Shown one piece after another: positions 1-13,900 of a stretch of DNA of 64,000 nt (positions within the stretch are counted from its first letter, which is position 1; each line of letters opens with the position of its first letter). The translations under genes were made by a program, and so were the position numbers. A model generated the notes under the pieces. That model made no database searches, was not told the origin of the DNA, and saw only the letters and a list, made by a program, of their open reading frames with translations. Origin of the DNA: Nemania diffusa (lineage: Eukaryota > Ascomycota > Sordariomycetes > Xylariales > Xylariaceae); the NCBI GenBank assembly GCA_038501195.1, contig JBBPUQ010000001.1, positions 6,324,001 through 6,388,000 of the forward strand, given 5' to 3'.

Positions 1-225
1 AGAACTCGCCGGGGCACAATTCCGCCTCCTCAATCAAAAGTTTTAGCCTTATTTATTTAGTTATTTGATCAAATAACTAGCTTACACCAAAAAAGAGAAA
101 CAATTAGCTTAATTACACAAGCGTTTTTTTGCGATTAATTAAGGTAAAACAAGTTAAAAAGCTGTTGTTTGGCCTGCTTTGCTTGTGTGCACCGCTGATT
201 AAACGATTTAGATAAGCGCGGTGAT

Positions 226-271
226 CACGATTAAGCGTTATTCGGAGTCACGACTAAGCGTTATTCGGAGA
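226..271. repeat. 23-bp direct tandem repeat, two copies
   Basis: Two adjacent 23-nt units (226-248 and 249-271) share the core 'taagcgttattcgga' and differ at two positions. It lies inside the transposon-like relic and could be a subterminal or regulatory repeat of that element. Confidence 0.7.
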
Positions 272-330
272 CAAGAGAAAAAGTCGGCTACTTGACAGTC
301 GGTTCGCCAAAACTAGCACGTTTCTAATAA

Positions 331-495
331 ATCAAAGCTGCCGACTACTACGCCTTGGAAGGCCAGCTGATGCCTGGCATCATAGAGCAGTAGGACTAGG
401 ACGACCACTGGTTGTGGCTGATAGACGAGATTGTGAGCGGAAAACTCAACAAGAGCACAGCGAGGGCTCTAGCCGCAGACGCTGCATTAATGTAA
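331..495 (+). pseudogene. Broken reading frame of unknown element
   Basis: Reading from 331 gives a protein-like segment with fragments such as ADYYALEGQLMPGIIEQ and DDHWLWLIDEIVSGKLNK, interrupted by two in-frame stops (TAG, TAG) around 388-396 and ended by TAA at 493-495. The balanced composition, an amphipathic acidic/basic tail and stops that could arise from C-to-T change suggest an old coding region of a mobile element. I do not recognise the family and assign no function. Confidence 0.25.
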
Positions 496-2462
496 TCAAT
501 TACCAATGGACTTTTGTAATTTAGACTGACATATGATATTAGCTACGCTAAAGCTCGTATTATTCCTGTAGAGGACCAGATCTTGATCTGAGAGTATCAA
601 GACCTCGCTACCTCGAGACAACACGAGCGGTGAAACGAAACGTGTAAATCTCATACACACCGCACTCTAGAGGCTTAACAAGAATCACAATAGCACTTCT
701 AGAGATTCCTAGCTTCAATTCATTAAAACAGAAGGGATTTATTTAGGAGGACTAGCCTTCGGCTGGTCCCTATGGAGGGTGGGTGGTAGGCTTTTAAAGC
801 CTAACCCAACGCCAAAGGCCCAATAACCCATATAGAGTAGCTAGAGCCCATAGGCACTTAACAAAAGTTAGGTTGGGTTTTTAAATAAAACTTAAAACTT
901 ATAAGCGCTTAATTAAAAAAAATAGATTATTTTTAAAAAGTAAAAATAACTAAAATTAAAAAATAAAAATGTTGATATTTATTTTAAAATGTTATTTTTA
1001 TTTTAATTGTAGTTTTATATAATATTTTTAAATATATTAATATTTATAAATTAAAATTAATTAATAAATAAATTTTAATTTAATATATAAACTATTATAA
1101 TTATAATATTTAATAAAGTTTTAAAAGTTTAAATAATATAAATATTGTTTAAAAAAAATATTTAAATAAATAACTTAAAATAAAAATTAATACAAAAATT
1201 AAAATAGCTTAAATTTTTTATTATATTATAATTTTTAATATAATTTAATTTTAAATTATTTTTTAAAAAAAATTATAATTAATAATTAATATTTCTTACA
1301 GTTTAAAATTAATAAATAAAACATTAATAATAAAATTTATATAGCTATTAAAATTTATTTAAAAAAAGTATATTAATTAAATATAAATTTATAAAAAATA
1401 TAATATTGTTTATAAAAATAATTAATTTAATAATAAACTTAAATAAAAAGTTTTTAAATAATAAAATATATTAATTAAAATATTAATTTAAAAAAAACTT
1501 AAATTATTTAATAAAAATAATAAATATATATAAAATAAAATAAAATATATTAATTAAAGTATTAATTAAAAAATTAATTTTTTTTACTATAAGTTTTTTT
1601 ATTGCAACTAGTTTTTTTGCTACAAAGTTTTTTAGTAATATAAGTTTTTTCGATTTTATAAATTTTTTGTTTTTATAAATATTTGAAATAAATATTTTTA
1701 ATATAAAACTTGTTAATTTTAATTTTATATTATATATATTATTAATTATTGATATTTGTTATATTTTTATAAATATAATAAAAGTTAATATTGATATAAA
1801 AAAAAAAGTTAGCAAATAAACTAAAAATAATTTTTATAATATATAAAACTAGTTATATATTTTTAACTATTAAAATAATATAGCAATTATAAATTATATA
1901 TAAATTTATAGCTATAATTATATTAATATAATAATTAATATATAAATTAAAACAAATTTACTAATAAAAATTATATATAAAACAAATTTTAAAATATATA
2001 TTAAAGTTTTAAAAATTGTTTTTTAAATTTAAAAGTTATATATATTTATAATATTATTAATAATTTTATAAATAACTTTAATAAAAAATATAAATAAAAT
2101 TACTAAATTATTTATAAATGCTTTTTATTAATAATATATAAAATAAAAAATTTTATTTAAAATAATAATTAAATTATATTAATTTTTATATTAATTAAAA
2201 AAAAATATTAACAATTAAATTTAACAAAAATTTAAAATATTTTTGTTTATATAATTTATAAATATTAATATATTTTTTTAATAATAAAAAAAGCATTAAA
2301 ATTATAATTAATAAATTTAATAAATTTATTTAAAAAAGTTTTATTAATAGTAAATAATTTTACAGCTTTTACAGCTTTAGCAGCTTTAGCTATTTTAGCA
2401 GCTTTAGCTAATATATAAAAACAGAGTTTGCTGTTATAACTTTAAATACAAGCAGTACTAAA

Positions 2463-2520
2463 ACAGCTATAACTACAACTATAACTACAGCTATAACTAC
2501 AGCTATAACTACAACTATAA
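2463..2520. repeat. Short tandem repeat, ACTACA(A/G)CTATA type
   Basis: Roughly five consecutive 12-nt units alternate between 'actacaactata' and 'actacagctata'. Some G and C survive here while the flanks are almost pure A/T. It may be a minisatellite or part of a repetitive coding segment of a decayed element. Confidence 0.6.
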
Positions 2521-2609
2521 AAAATAATAGTTTTATATATAAAAAAAAAAAAAACTTTTATAACATTAATAAAAAAATTAATAAAAAACAAATTATTAAT
2601 TTAATATAA

Positions 2610-2840
2610 TAAATTAATATATAAATTAATATAATAAAAATATATAATAAATTTTAATATTAAAAAAGTTAATAACAATAAATTTTTTAATTATTTAATT
2701 AAAAAGATTAATATATAAATTAATATAATAAAAATAAATAATAAATTTTAATATTAAAAAAGTTAATAATAATAAGTTTTTTAATTATTTAATTAAAAAA
2801 ATTAATATATAAATTAATATAAAAAAAATAAATAATTAAC
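2610..2840. repeat. ~94-bp tandem repeat, about 2.5 copies
   Basis: The block that ends in 'aaaaaagttaataa' (first copy near 2662-2674) recurs 94 nt later (near 2756-2768), and the leading part 'attaatatataaattaata' starts a third, partial copy. The copies differ by few substitutions. Confidence 0.6.
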
Positions 2841-3452
2841 TATAATATTAAATAAACTATTAATAAAAAGTTATTTAAATATTATAATAAAAATAAAATA
2901 AATATTAAAATAGCTAAAAATTAATTAATATAATAGTTATAACAAAAATTTTATAAAAAAAACATATTAAATATATAAAAAAAAAACAAATATAAAACTA
3001 AAATTTAAAAATATAATTAATTTAAAAAGTAATTAATAAACTAATATATTAAAAATAAATATAAAATTTGAACAAAATAAACAAAATTAACTATAAAAGT
3101 ATAAAATAAATAATTTATATGTTATTTTTTTTTTTTTTAAAAATTTATAAAATTTTTTAAAAAAAAAATATAAATATAAAAATAAAACAAAAGCTATAAA
3201 AAAAAAAAAAAAACTTATTTTTTTTTTAAAAAAATATAAATTTATATTAAATAATTAAATAATAAAAAAAATTTATTAATAAAATTAAATATATAAAAAT
3301 AATAATATATAAATAAAATAAAATAATTAAAAATAAAATTAATAAATTTTTTAAAATTTAAAATTTTTTATATAATTTAATTTAATAATTAATAAAAGTA
3401 AAAAATAAAAATTATATTTATTATTTAATAATTATTAAATATTTATTATAAT

Positions 3453-3457
3453 TATAA
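3453..3457. repeat. Target-site duplication TATAA (left, copy 1)
   Basis: The five bases before LTR copy 1 read TATAA and match the five bases right after the element (9084-9088), as expected for a 5-bp duplication made by an LTR-element integrase. Confidence 0.75.
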
Positions 3458-3765
3458 TATTAGTAGAATTTTTTATATATATATATATAAAAAGATTTGG
3501 AGTAATCTATAAAGTTTAAGGTTTGTTTTTAAGTTTTAAAATTTTATATTAATTTATATATATATTTTATAAAAAAAAGTACAATTAAAAAAGTTATATA
3601 TAAGTTATTTATATATATATATATATAAAACTTATAAGTTTTATAAATTTTAGTAAATCTTTGTATTTTTTATTTATTTAGTTATTTAATAAAAGTTCTA
3701 GTTTAAGTTTTAATTATATATATTTAATATATATATATAAGTTTTATTAAGTTATTAGTTTAATA
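3458..3765. repeat. 308-bp LTR of copy 1
   Basis: It aligns end to end with 10615-10922 and 16223-16530. It begins TATTAGTAGAA (TGTTGGTAGAA after G-to-A change) and ends TTTAATA (TTCAACA after C-to-T change). Confidence 0.85.
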
Positions 3766-6700
3766 TTAGAAATTTTTTTTTTTATATAATAACTTTAGTT
3801 TTAATATTAACTAATTTTTTGTTATTTTTTTTATTATTTAATTAATTTATATATGTTTTTATTTATATAATTAGTTTATTTATATTAACTAGTTTTTTTA
3901 ATACTTAATTAAATGCTTTTTTTATATAAACATTTATTGAATTATTTTTATTATTAATTTAATATATTTTTATAATTTTATAATTTTTGTATATTTTTTA
4001 AAGTAATATAATATTAATTATAAGTTGTTTTTTTTATATAATTTTTAATTTAATTAAATATTTGTATAAAAATTTAAAATTAATATATATAATTAATAAT
4101 ATAGTTAATAATTTTATTATATAAATAATTTTTTAAAAAGTTGTATTAAGTATAATAATATAATTAAATCTATTAATTATATTATATAGTTTATTTGTTA
4201 ATATATTATATATAACTTATTTATATTTAATTAAATTTTAGTAAATAATATTGTTTTTAATTATAAAAGTGTTTTTTATATAACTTTTATTAATTAATAT
4301 AATTATAAATCTAATTTAAAAATTTAAATTTTTGTTATTTGTAAATATTTTGTTAATAAAAATAAAAATCTTTATATAATTAAAATTTAAAAAAATATAA
4401 TATAATTTTTATTATATATTGTTAATTTATTATTATATTTATATATTTAATATTTTAATATTGTTTTTTAATAGTTTTTAAATTTATATAATAATTAATA
4501 AATTATATAATATTTTTAGTTAATATATTAATATAATATATATTTTTTAAGTTTATTAAATAATATATTATTAAAAATAATTTTTTATATAAAAGTTAAT
4601 AATATATAGTTGTTTAGTTTATTTTTATTAAATAAAAAAAAAATTCTATTTGTTTATTTAAATTTTGCTTTTATTAAATTTAACGAAATATTTAAATATT
4701 AATTTTGCTTTTAATTTTGTATAAAATAATAGCTTAGTTTTTTTTTTATATAAAAACTTTTTAAATATAATATTAAAAATATTATTTGTTTAAAGTTTTG
4801 TAATTATAAATTTGTTGAGTTTTTTTTTAATATATAATAAATATAAATTATATATAAATATTTTTATATTTAATTTTTAATAGTAATATTTATAATAAGT
4901 TTTATACTAATATAATTTTAATTTAGTTAATTTATATAATAATTATATAATTTAAAATATAATATTTATTAAATATTTGTTTTTTAATTTTTTTAATAAA
5001 TAAATATAAATTTTTTAGTTTAATTTATTATATAATTGTATATATATTTAAAAAATGTTTTATAGCTTTATATATATATTATAGTTTTAAATTAACAATA
5101 GTTTTAAAGCTATAATAAACTGTTAATTTATATATTAAATTGTTAATATTTATATAAAAATTCAAACTTTGTTATTATTTTTATAATTTTATATAACTAA
5201 TTTAAATTTTTTGTATAATTTAGTTATTTTATTTTTAATTTTTTATAAAAGCTTAGTTTAAAAAATTTTTATTTAATTATATTAGTTCAAATTATATTAT
5301 ATAAATTAAAATATATTTTAAATTATTAATATATTTATTTTAATTATATTTAATTATTTAAAAAGTGCATTAAATGTAATAATTATACTATTTTGTTTTA
5401 GTTATATAACTAAAATATAATTATTAACTTTTTTTAGTATAAAGTATTAATTGCTAATAAATATAAATAACTTTTTTAGTTTGTTTTTATATTAAAGTTG
5501 TAGCTATTTAACAGTTTAAAAAAAGTTGTACAAAAAGTTATTTTTTTTGTATAATAAATTAAATATAACTTTTTATTAATAATATAATTTAATTTATATA
5601 TAATAGAATTTAATTAGTTTATTTATTATATTAATTATAATATTATAATTTTTAATTATAAAAATTTTATATAATTTTGTTTAGTTTTTTTATTTTTTTT
5701 ATATTATAATTTTACTTTGAAAAAATAAAAAAAGTATTTTATATAATAATACTAGTTTGTTTTTAGTTTATATAACTTAGTTAATATTAATTTTTATATA
5801 AATATTTTTTAATATTTTTATAGCTTTTTGTATAACTTTTATTTTTTAAATAATTTTTAGCAAAAAAAGTAAATTGCTATTAATTTTAAAATAAGCTTTA
5901 AAAATTAATAAAATAAATATAAAACTATTTAATTCAGTTATATTATTTAAAGCTTTTATAGCTATTTGTAATATTGTTTTTTTGTTTATATAATAGCTGA
6001 TTTTTTTATATAAAATATCGAATATATAATAAAATAATATATATATTTATTTAATTTTTTTAATAGCTTAATATGCTTTAATAAATATTTTTTTATATAA
6101 AATTTTAATTAGTTATATATTATTATAAAATTTTTTAAACAAAAAATTTATACTAAGATTGTATATAATATAATTAAATAGTTTTTAATATATTAAAATT
6201 TAATATTAATATAATATATTTTAAATATTATATATATTTAAAAACTTTAAAAATTTAACTGTTTAAAATAAAATATTTATATTAATTATATATAAAATTA
6301 ATTATTTGTTAATTTATATAATATTAATAACTATTTTATAATTAAAATTACATTTATTTTTTAATAAAAACTTAAATCTTTTTAAAGCTTAATTATATAA
6401 TTAATAATAGTAATAAAACTTTTTAATTTTTTAAAATATTAAAATATTAATATTATTATATTTAGCTTTTTATAATAATTTTATAAATTTTTTTATATAA
6501 AAGTATTTAAATCAACAATATAACTTTTAAAATTTTTATTTTATAAAATAACTTATAACTTTTAATTAGTTAATATTAAAAAACAAATATTTTTATTTTT
6601 ATATAATTAATACTGTTATATTATTTTATTATATAATTATATTTTATATATTGTTAAAATAAACATATAGTTAATTTATATTTTATAACAATAATAAAAA

Positions 6701-9083
6701 CAAAATTAATATATTTAAAATATAAAATTTAATTAATTTAATTAATATTAAAATTATTATAATATTTATAGTTTTAAAGCTTTTAATATTACTAAATTAA
6801 ATTGTTATATTATTTAAAGTTTAATTTATTTGTATAAAAAAATTCTTTTATATAAAAATTTTAATTTAAATTTTTTTAATAGTTAAAACTTTAGTTATAT
6901 TAATATTTTATAAAATATTTTAATACTTTATATTATATTAATTGTTTAAATAAAAATTGTTTAATATTAATATTTAGTTTTAAATATATATATTTTTTTT
7001 TATTATATAATAAAAATATATTAAATTTATTAAAAATTAAATTGTTTTATTTTTAGTTTTAAAATTTAAATTATTATTAAATTTATTGTTATATAAAAAG
7101 TTTTTATTATTTTTATAGTTTAATATAAATATATTATACTTTTTATATAATAAAGCTTTTTGTTTTAAAGTATTATATATAATAAAATATTGTTTTTTTG
7201 TTTTTGATTTTTTTTGTTAGCTGTAGTTAATAGATTAACAACTAAGTTTTTTATAAATAAAGTATTTTTTATTATTTCTATTATTTTTATTGTATAATTG
7301 CTGTAATTTTTAACGAAAATTTTTTTTAAAGCTATAATTATATAATTGTTTTAAATATTTAATATTATATCGTTTATTAACAAAATAAACATTTGTTATA
7401 TAATAATAGTTTATTTTTTGATTAAAAAAAACTTGTAATATTATTTATAAGTTAAAAAACAAAGTTTTATATATAAATTTTTAATTAATTAAAACAAGTT
7501 TAAATTTAAATATATTAAAATATATTTATATAACTGTTATATAAAATAATATTTTTTTATAATAATTAAGTTTTAAAATATATTATATAAATTAAAACTT
7601 GTTAATTATAATTTTTAATATTTTAAGTATTATTTTTATTAAATTATTTTGTTTTATTTATATAAAAATAATAATAGTTTAATTAATTTAATATTAACTA
7701 TAATTAATTATTATATTAAAATAATTGTTAAATATTATATAAATTTTGTTTTATTTATATTTTAAACTAATATAGTTAAAATAGTACTGTTTAGTTTTTT
7801 TTTTTAGTATAAAAAAAAATATTATATAGTACTATTTTTTAGTAATTTTAAATTAACAATATATTAAAATAAAAATTCAAACTTTGTTATATAATATATT
7901 ATATAGCTTATTGCTATAATTTTAATTAAATCGTTATATTTTAGTAAATATAATAAATTAAACTGTTTTAATTAAACTATTATAAATAATCCAAGTAAAA
8001 AAAAGTTTATATAATCGATTTTCATATATTAATAAAAGCACAAAATATATAATAAAAATCTTAGAAATAAATATAAATTTTTAAGTTTTTATTTATACAA
8101 AAAAACTAAATATTTAATTATTTATACTAAATACTATATAATATACTAATGTTACTAGTTTTAATATAGCTAGTTATAATATTAAAAAATCTGTTTATAT
8201 AACAAAAAGTTTTAATATATTTGCTAATATAAATATTAAAACTATTTATATAAATATATTGTTATTTGAGTTTTTATTATTTTTGTTTATATACTTTTTA
8301 ATAATATATAAAAGTTTATTTTTAAGCAATTTTTTATATACTTTAATATTTTTGTTATTTTTAATAATAGTAATAAATTTTTTTTAAAATATACAACTAA
8401 TATTTATTAATATTAGTTTTATTTAATTATTAAAATTTATTACAAACATTTATATAAACTATTTGCTTTTGATTTTTAATTGTATATAGTTTTACAAACA
8501 TTTTATAAAATATATTATTAATTGTAAAAATTTAGCAAATTAGTTAAAATTAATAGTTATATTTTAATATTTAAAATTAGTTTGTTTTTTTTAAATTTTT
8601 ATTTAAATATTACTACTTTTAGCTATATTTTTGTATATAAATTTATTTTTATTATATAAAGCTATTAATTTATTGTTTTAAACTTATTTAATTGCTGCAG
8701 CTATAGCTGCTATAATTACTTTTGTTATAAATATTAACATAGTTGTAAAAAGTAATAAAATAAAAAAAATAAAATAAATAAAATAGTTAAAAAAATAAAT
8801 ATATAAAATAATTCATAGTTTTGTTAATTTTTGTACAAAAATAACTAAACTATTGTATAAAACTAATTTTAACTTTGCAATAGTTAAGTTTTTTTTGTTC
8901 AACAGTTAATTCAATACATTTTTAGCTAATCGATGCAAATAGTAGTTCATTTCTTGTACAAAAAAAAAAAGAATAAAGCACAGAAGCTACTTTTAACAGT
9001 AGCTAGTCTCCGCTTTTTTACTTTGCTAATCTGTGATTGTGTTCTTACATACAACTAGGACTTGTCAAGTCATTAGTTCAACA
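3458..9083 (-). mobile_element. LTR retrotransposon copy 1 (heavily decayed)
   Basis: The element starts with a 308-bp LTR (3458-3765) and ends in the same terminal word, 'gttcaaca' (9076-9083), as copy 2. It is flanked by TATAA duplications. Its interior aligns by eye over its whole length, in the same direction, with copy 2. The 3' LTR is nearly gone: only its last ~28 bp (9056-9083) remain, joined to internal sequence, so a deletion occurred after insertion. LTR ends of the form TGTTG...CAACA with a 5-bp duplication fit a Ty1/copia-like element, but no protein motif is readable. Coding strand is probably minus because the plus strand is T-rich and a T-run follows the left LTR, which would be a polypurine tract on the minus strand. 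It cannot encode protein. Confidence 0.85.
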
Positions 9084-9088
9084 TATAA
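9056..9088. repeat. Remnant of right LTR plus TSD, copy 1
   Basis: 'aggacttgtcaagtcatta' followed by 'gttcaaca' matches the last ~28 bp of the copy 2 LTR. The duplication TATAA follows at 9084-9088. About 280 bp of LTR and a few internal bases are missing upstream of it. Confidence 0.75.
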
Positions 9089-10609
9089 TATATTTAAAAT
9101 ATAATATATATTATTTAATAGTTTTAAAAGTTAGTTATAACTATATTTATAATTATAGTATTTATAAAAATTAAAACTAATAAAATATAATAACTATTAA
9201 ATTTAATTTTAAAAAATTATATATATAAAAATATATTAAAAAAAATTATAAATAATAATATATATATTAATAATATTATTAAAACTTTATAAACTTATTA
9301 ATAATATAAAATTAATATAAAATTAAAAAGTTATAAAATATATATTAATTTAAATAATAAAATTTAGTTTAATATTATTTTTATATAATTATAATTTTAT
9401 ATTTTAATATATTATAAATATATAAAATAGTTTAAATTAAAGTTTTAATATTTTTATATTAATAAAATATATTTATTAATTTATTTATATTTAAATAATA
9501 AATTAAATAATTTTTATTTTTTTTTATATTAAATTATTATTATAATAATTTTTATTTTATATTATATATTTAATATATATATAATAAATTAAATTAATAA
9601 AATAATATATAATAGTTTTTTATTTAATATAGCTAATATAATAAAAAAAAGTTAAATTATTAATTAAATAATATATAGTTAATAAATTTTATTAATAAAA
9701 TTTTATTTATAGTATATTTATTTATATTTTTTGTTTAATATTTTTTAGTAATTAAAAATTTAACTATATTATTATAACTTTTTTAGTATATATTATACAA
9801 TAGTTGCTATTTAATTAAAAATTAAAAATATTATTTATTAAAATAATAGCAAACTTATAAGCAAATATTTTTATAAAATATGTTTTAACTATTTTTTATA
9901 ATATATTTATAGCAGTATTAGCAATTTAAAAAGTTAAATTATTATATAAAATAAATTTATATATTATTTATTAAAACAGCTGTTTAAAAATTAATAAATC
10001 GAACTATTTTTAATATTATTAAATTTTATATAATATAATAGTTATAATATATTAACAATATATTAATTAATATTTTAATTAAAATTTTTATTATTAAACT
10101 TTTAAGTTTATTTTTTTATTAATTAATAATATAGCAACTAGTTTTTTAATTAAAAATATTAATAAAATAAAATAAAATTTTTTTGTTATTTTTATAGCTA
10201 AATTTTTATAAAAAAATAAAAATAACTGTTTTTTTATTTTTATTAAATAAAATAATAATTTTAAAAAAAAACTATTATTTATTACTATAATTAAAAATAT
10301 AAAATTTATATATTTATTATAAATTTTATTAAAAAAGCAATAAAAAGTTTTTTAAATTTTTTGAAATAAATTATTTATATTAATTATAAAATTAAATATA
10401 TTGTTTTTTTAGTTAAATAATAATTTTAAAAAATATATTAAATCAAATAAAAAAAAAAAAAAAAAAATATAATAAAAATAAAATATTAAACAAAAATAAA
10501 AAAAAAAAAAATTTAGTTTAAAATTAAAATGTTATATATTTATATTAAAAAAAAACTTTTTAGTAAAATTATATTTTTTTTTAATTAATATATTTTAAAA
10601 AATATAACA
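9089..10609. other. AT-rich spacer between the two LTR elements
   Basis: Almost pure A/T sequence of the same kind as 880-3452, probably an older decayed repeat into which the LTR elements inserted. I see no gene or recognisable repeat boundary. Confidence 0.6.
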
Positions 10610-10614
10610 ATAAT
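10610..10614. repeat. Target-site duplication ATAAT (left, copy 2)
   Basis: The bases ATAAT before the left LTR match 16531-16535 after the right LTR. Confidence 0.8.
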
Positions 10615-10922
10615 TGTTGGTAGAATTTTTTGTATATATATATACAAGAAGATTTGGAGTAATCTATGGGATTTGGGGTCTGTTTTTAAGTCCTAAGGTT
10701 TTGTATTGATTTGTATATATATTTTACAAAAGGAAATATGACTAAAAGGGTTATATGTAGGTTATTTATATATATATGTATATGGGATCTGTAGGTTCTG
10801 TAAATCCCAGTAGGTTTTTATATTTTTTATCTATTTGGTTATTAGATAAGAATTCTGATTTAAATTCTGGTTATATATACTAAGTATATATGTATAAATT
10901 TTATTAAATTATTGGTTTAATA
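10615..10922. repeat. 308-bp LTR, left end of copy 2
   Basis: Starts TGTTGGTAGAA and ends TTTAATA. It pairs with 16223-16530; the differences are mainly C/T and G/A transitions, with each copy keeping G/C at different sites. Confidence 0.88.
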
Positions 10923-13900
10923 TTAAAGATTTTTTTTTTTATGCAGTAACTTTAGTTTTAATATTAACTAATTCTCTGTTATTTTTTTTGCTGTTTAATT
11001 GATTTATATATACTTTTACTTATATAACTAGCTTATTTGTATTAACTAGTTTTTTTAATGTTTGATTAAATGCTTTTTTTATATAAATATCTGTTAAGTT
11101 ATTTTTACTATTGATTTAATATATCTTTATAATTTTACGATTTTTGTATATTTTTTAAAATAACATAATATCGATTATAAGTTATTTTTTTTACATAGTT
11201 TTCAATTTGATTAAATATTTATATAAAAACTTGAAATCGATATATATAACTAATAATATAATTGGTAATTCTATTATATAAATGATTTTTTAAAAAGTTG
11301 TACCAAGTGTAATAATATAATTAAATCTATTAATTATATTATATAACTTATTTGCTAATATATTATATATGATTTATTTACATTTAATTAAATTTTAATA
11401 AATAATATTACTTTTGATTATAAAAGTATTTTTTATATAGTTTTTATTAGCTAATATAATTATAAATTTAATTTAAGAATTTAAATCTTTATTATTTGCA
11501 AATATTTTGTTAATAAAAATAAAAATTTTCATATAACTAAGATTTAAAAATATATAGTATAGTTTTTACTATATATTATTGATTTATTATTATATTTATA
11601 TATTTAATGTTTTAACGTTATTTTTTAATAGTTTTTAAACTTATATAGCAATCGATAAGTTATATAATATTTTTAGTTGGCATATTGACGTGATATATGT
11701 GCTTTAAGCTTATTAAACAATATATTACTAAAGATAATTTTTTATACAAAAATCAATAATATACAGTTATTTAATTTATTTTTATTAAATAAAAAGAAAA
11801 TTTTATTTATTTATTTAAATTTTGCTTTTATTAAATTTAACAAAGTATTTAAGCATTAATTTTACTTTTGGTTTTATACAAAATGATAGCTTGGTTTTTT
11901 TTTTATATAAAAACTTCTTAAATATAATATTGAAAGTATTGTTTATTTAAAATCTTATAATCGCAAATTTATCGGGTTTTTTTTCAGTATATAATAAATA
12001 TAAGTTATATATAAATATTTTTATATTTAATTTTTAATAGTAATATTTATAGTAAGTTTTATACTAGTATAATTTTGACTTAGCTAATTTATATAATAAT
12101 TATATAATTTAAAACATAATGCTTGTTAAATATTTGTTTTTTAGTTTTTTCAGTAAATATATATAAATTTTTCGGTTTAATTTGTTATATAACTGTATAT
12201 ATATTTAAAAGATATTTTGTAGCTTTATATATATATTATAGTTTTAAATTAGCAATAGTTTTAAAGCTATAATAAATTATTAATTTATATACTAGATTAT
12301 CGGTACTTATATAAAAATTTAAACTTTGTTGTTGTTTTTATAACTTTGTATAATTAATTTAGATTTTTTATATAGCTTGGTTGTTTTATTTTTGATTTTT
12401 TATACAAGCTTAATTTAGAAAATTTTCATTTGATTATATTGGTTTAAGTTATATTATATAAACTAAAATATACCTTGAGTTATTAATACATTTATTTTAA
12501 CTATATTTAATTATTTAAAAGATATGTTAGATGTAATAATTATATTATTCTGTTTTAATTATATAGCTAAAGTGTAATTATTGACTTTTTTTAGTGTAAA
12601 GTATTAATCGCTAGTAGATATAAATGACTTTTTTGGTTTGCTTTTACGTTAAAATTATAGCTGTTTAATAACTTAAAAAAAGTTGTACAAAAGGTTATTT
12701 TTTTTATATAATAGATTAAACATAGCTTTTTGTTAGTAGTATAGCTTGATTTATATATAATAGAACTTAGCTGGTTTATTTATTATATCGACTATAATGT
12801 TATAATTTTTGATCGTAAAAATTTTGTATAGTTTTATTTAACTTTTGCATTTTTTTTATATTATAACTTTACTTTGAAAAAATAAAGAAAATATTTTATA
12901 CAATAATGCTAGTCCATTTTTAGTTTGTATAACTTAGTTAATATTAACTTTTATATAAATACTTTTTAATATTTTTATAGCTTTTTATATAGCTTTTGCT
13001 TTTTAAATAATTTCCAGCAAAAAAAATAAGTCGCTATTAATTCTAAAGTAAGCTTTAAAAACTAATAAAGTAAATATAAAACCATTTGGTTTAGCTATAT
13101 TATTTAAAACTTTTATAACTATTTATAATATTATTTTTTCGTTTATATAATAATCAATTTTTTTATACAAAATATCAAACATATAACAAAATAATATATA
13201 TACTCGTTTAACTTTTCCGACAGCTTAATATACTTTAATAGGTATTTTTTTATATAAAGCTTTAACTAGTTATATATTATTGCGAAATTTTTTAAATAAA
13301 AAATTTATATTAAAATTATATACAATGTAATTAAATGGCCTTTAATATACCAAAATTTAACATTAATATAATATATTTTAAATATTATATATATTTAAAA
13401 ATTTCAGAAATTTAGCTGCTTAAAACAAAATATTTATATCGATTATATATAAAGTCGGTTGTTTGTTAATTTATACAACATTAATAATAATTTCGTAATT
13501 AAAATTACATTTGTTTTTTAATAAAAACTTAAATTTTTTTAAAGCTTGGTTATATAATTAATAATAGTAGTAAAACTTTTTAATTTTTCAAAATACTAAA
13601 ATATTAATATTATCATATTTAGTTTTTTGCAGTAATTTTATAAGTTTTTCCATATAAAAATATTTAAATCGACAATATAATTTTCGGAATTTTTATTCTA
13701 TAAAATAATCTATAGTTTCTAATTAGCTAATGTTAAAAAATAAATATTTTTATTTTTATATAATTGATACTATTATATTATTTTATTATACGATTACATT
13801 TTATACATTGTTGAAATAAGCATATAATCAATTTATATTTTGCAACAACAGTAAAAACAAAGTTAATATATTTAAAATATAGAATTTTATTGGTTTAATT

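Larger units (their letters stand above)
1..880. other. Transposon-like relic flanking the AT-rich block
   Basis: This stretch has ordinary base composition and stops abruptly at about 880, where almost pure A/T begins. It holds a 23-bp tandem repeat (226-271), a broken reading frame (331-495), and around 770-880 the words 'gcctaacccaac' and 'ggttgggttt', reminiscent of the GGGTTGGGTTTT-rich subterminal parts of hAT elements. Similar words lie on the far side of the AT block (23265-23310). I see no intact gene. The relic interpretation is inference from composition and fragments, not from a recognised transposase. Confidence 0.35.
880..3452. other. Left AT-rich segment, unassigned decayed repeats
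   Basis: The segment between the left boundary and the first LTR element is too decayed to classify. Two local repeats are visible: short tandem 'actacagctata'-like units (about 2463-2520) and a ~94-bp tandem repeat (about 2610-2840). No gene is supported. Confidence 0.6.
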
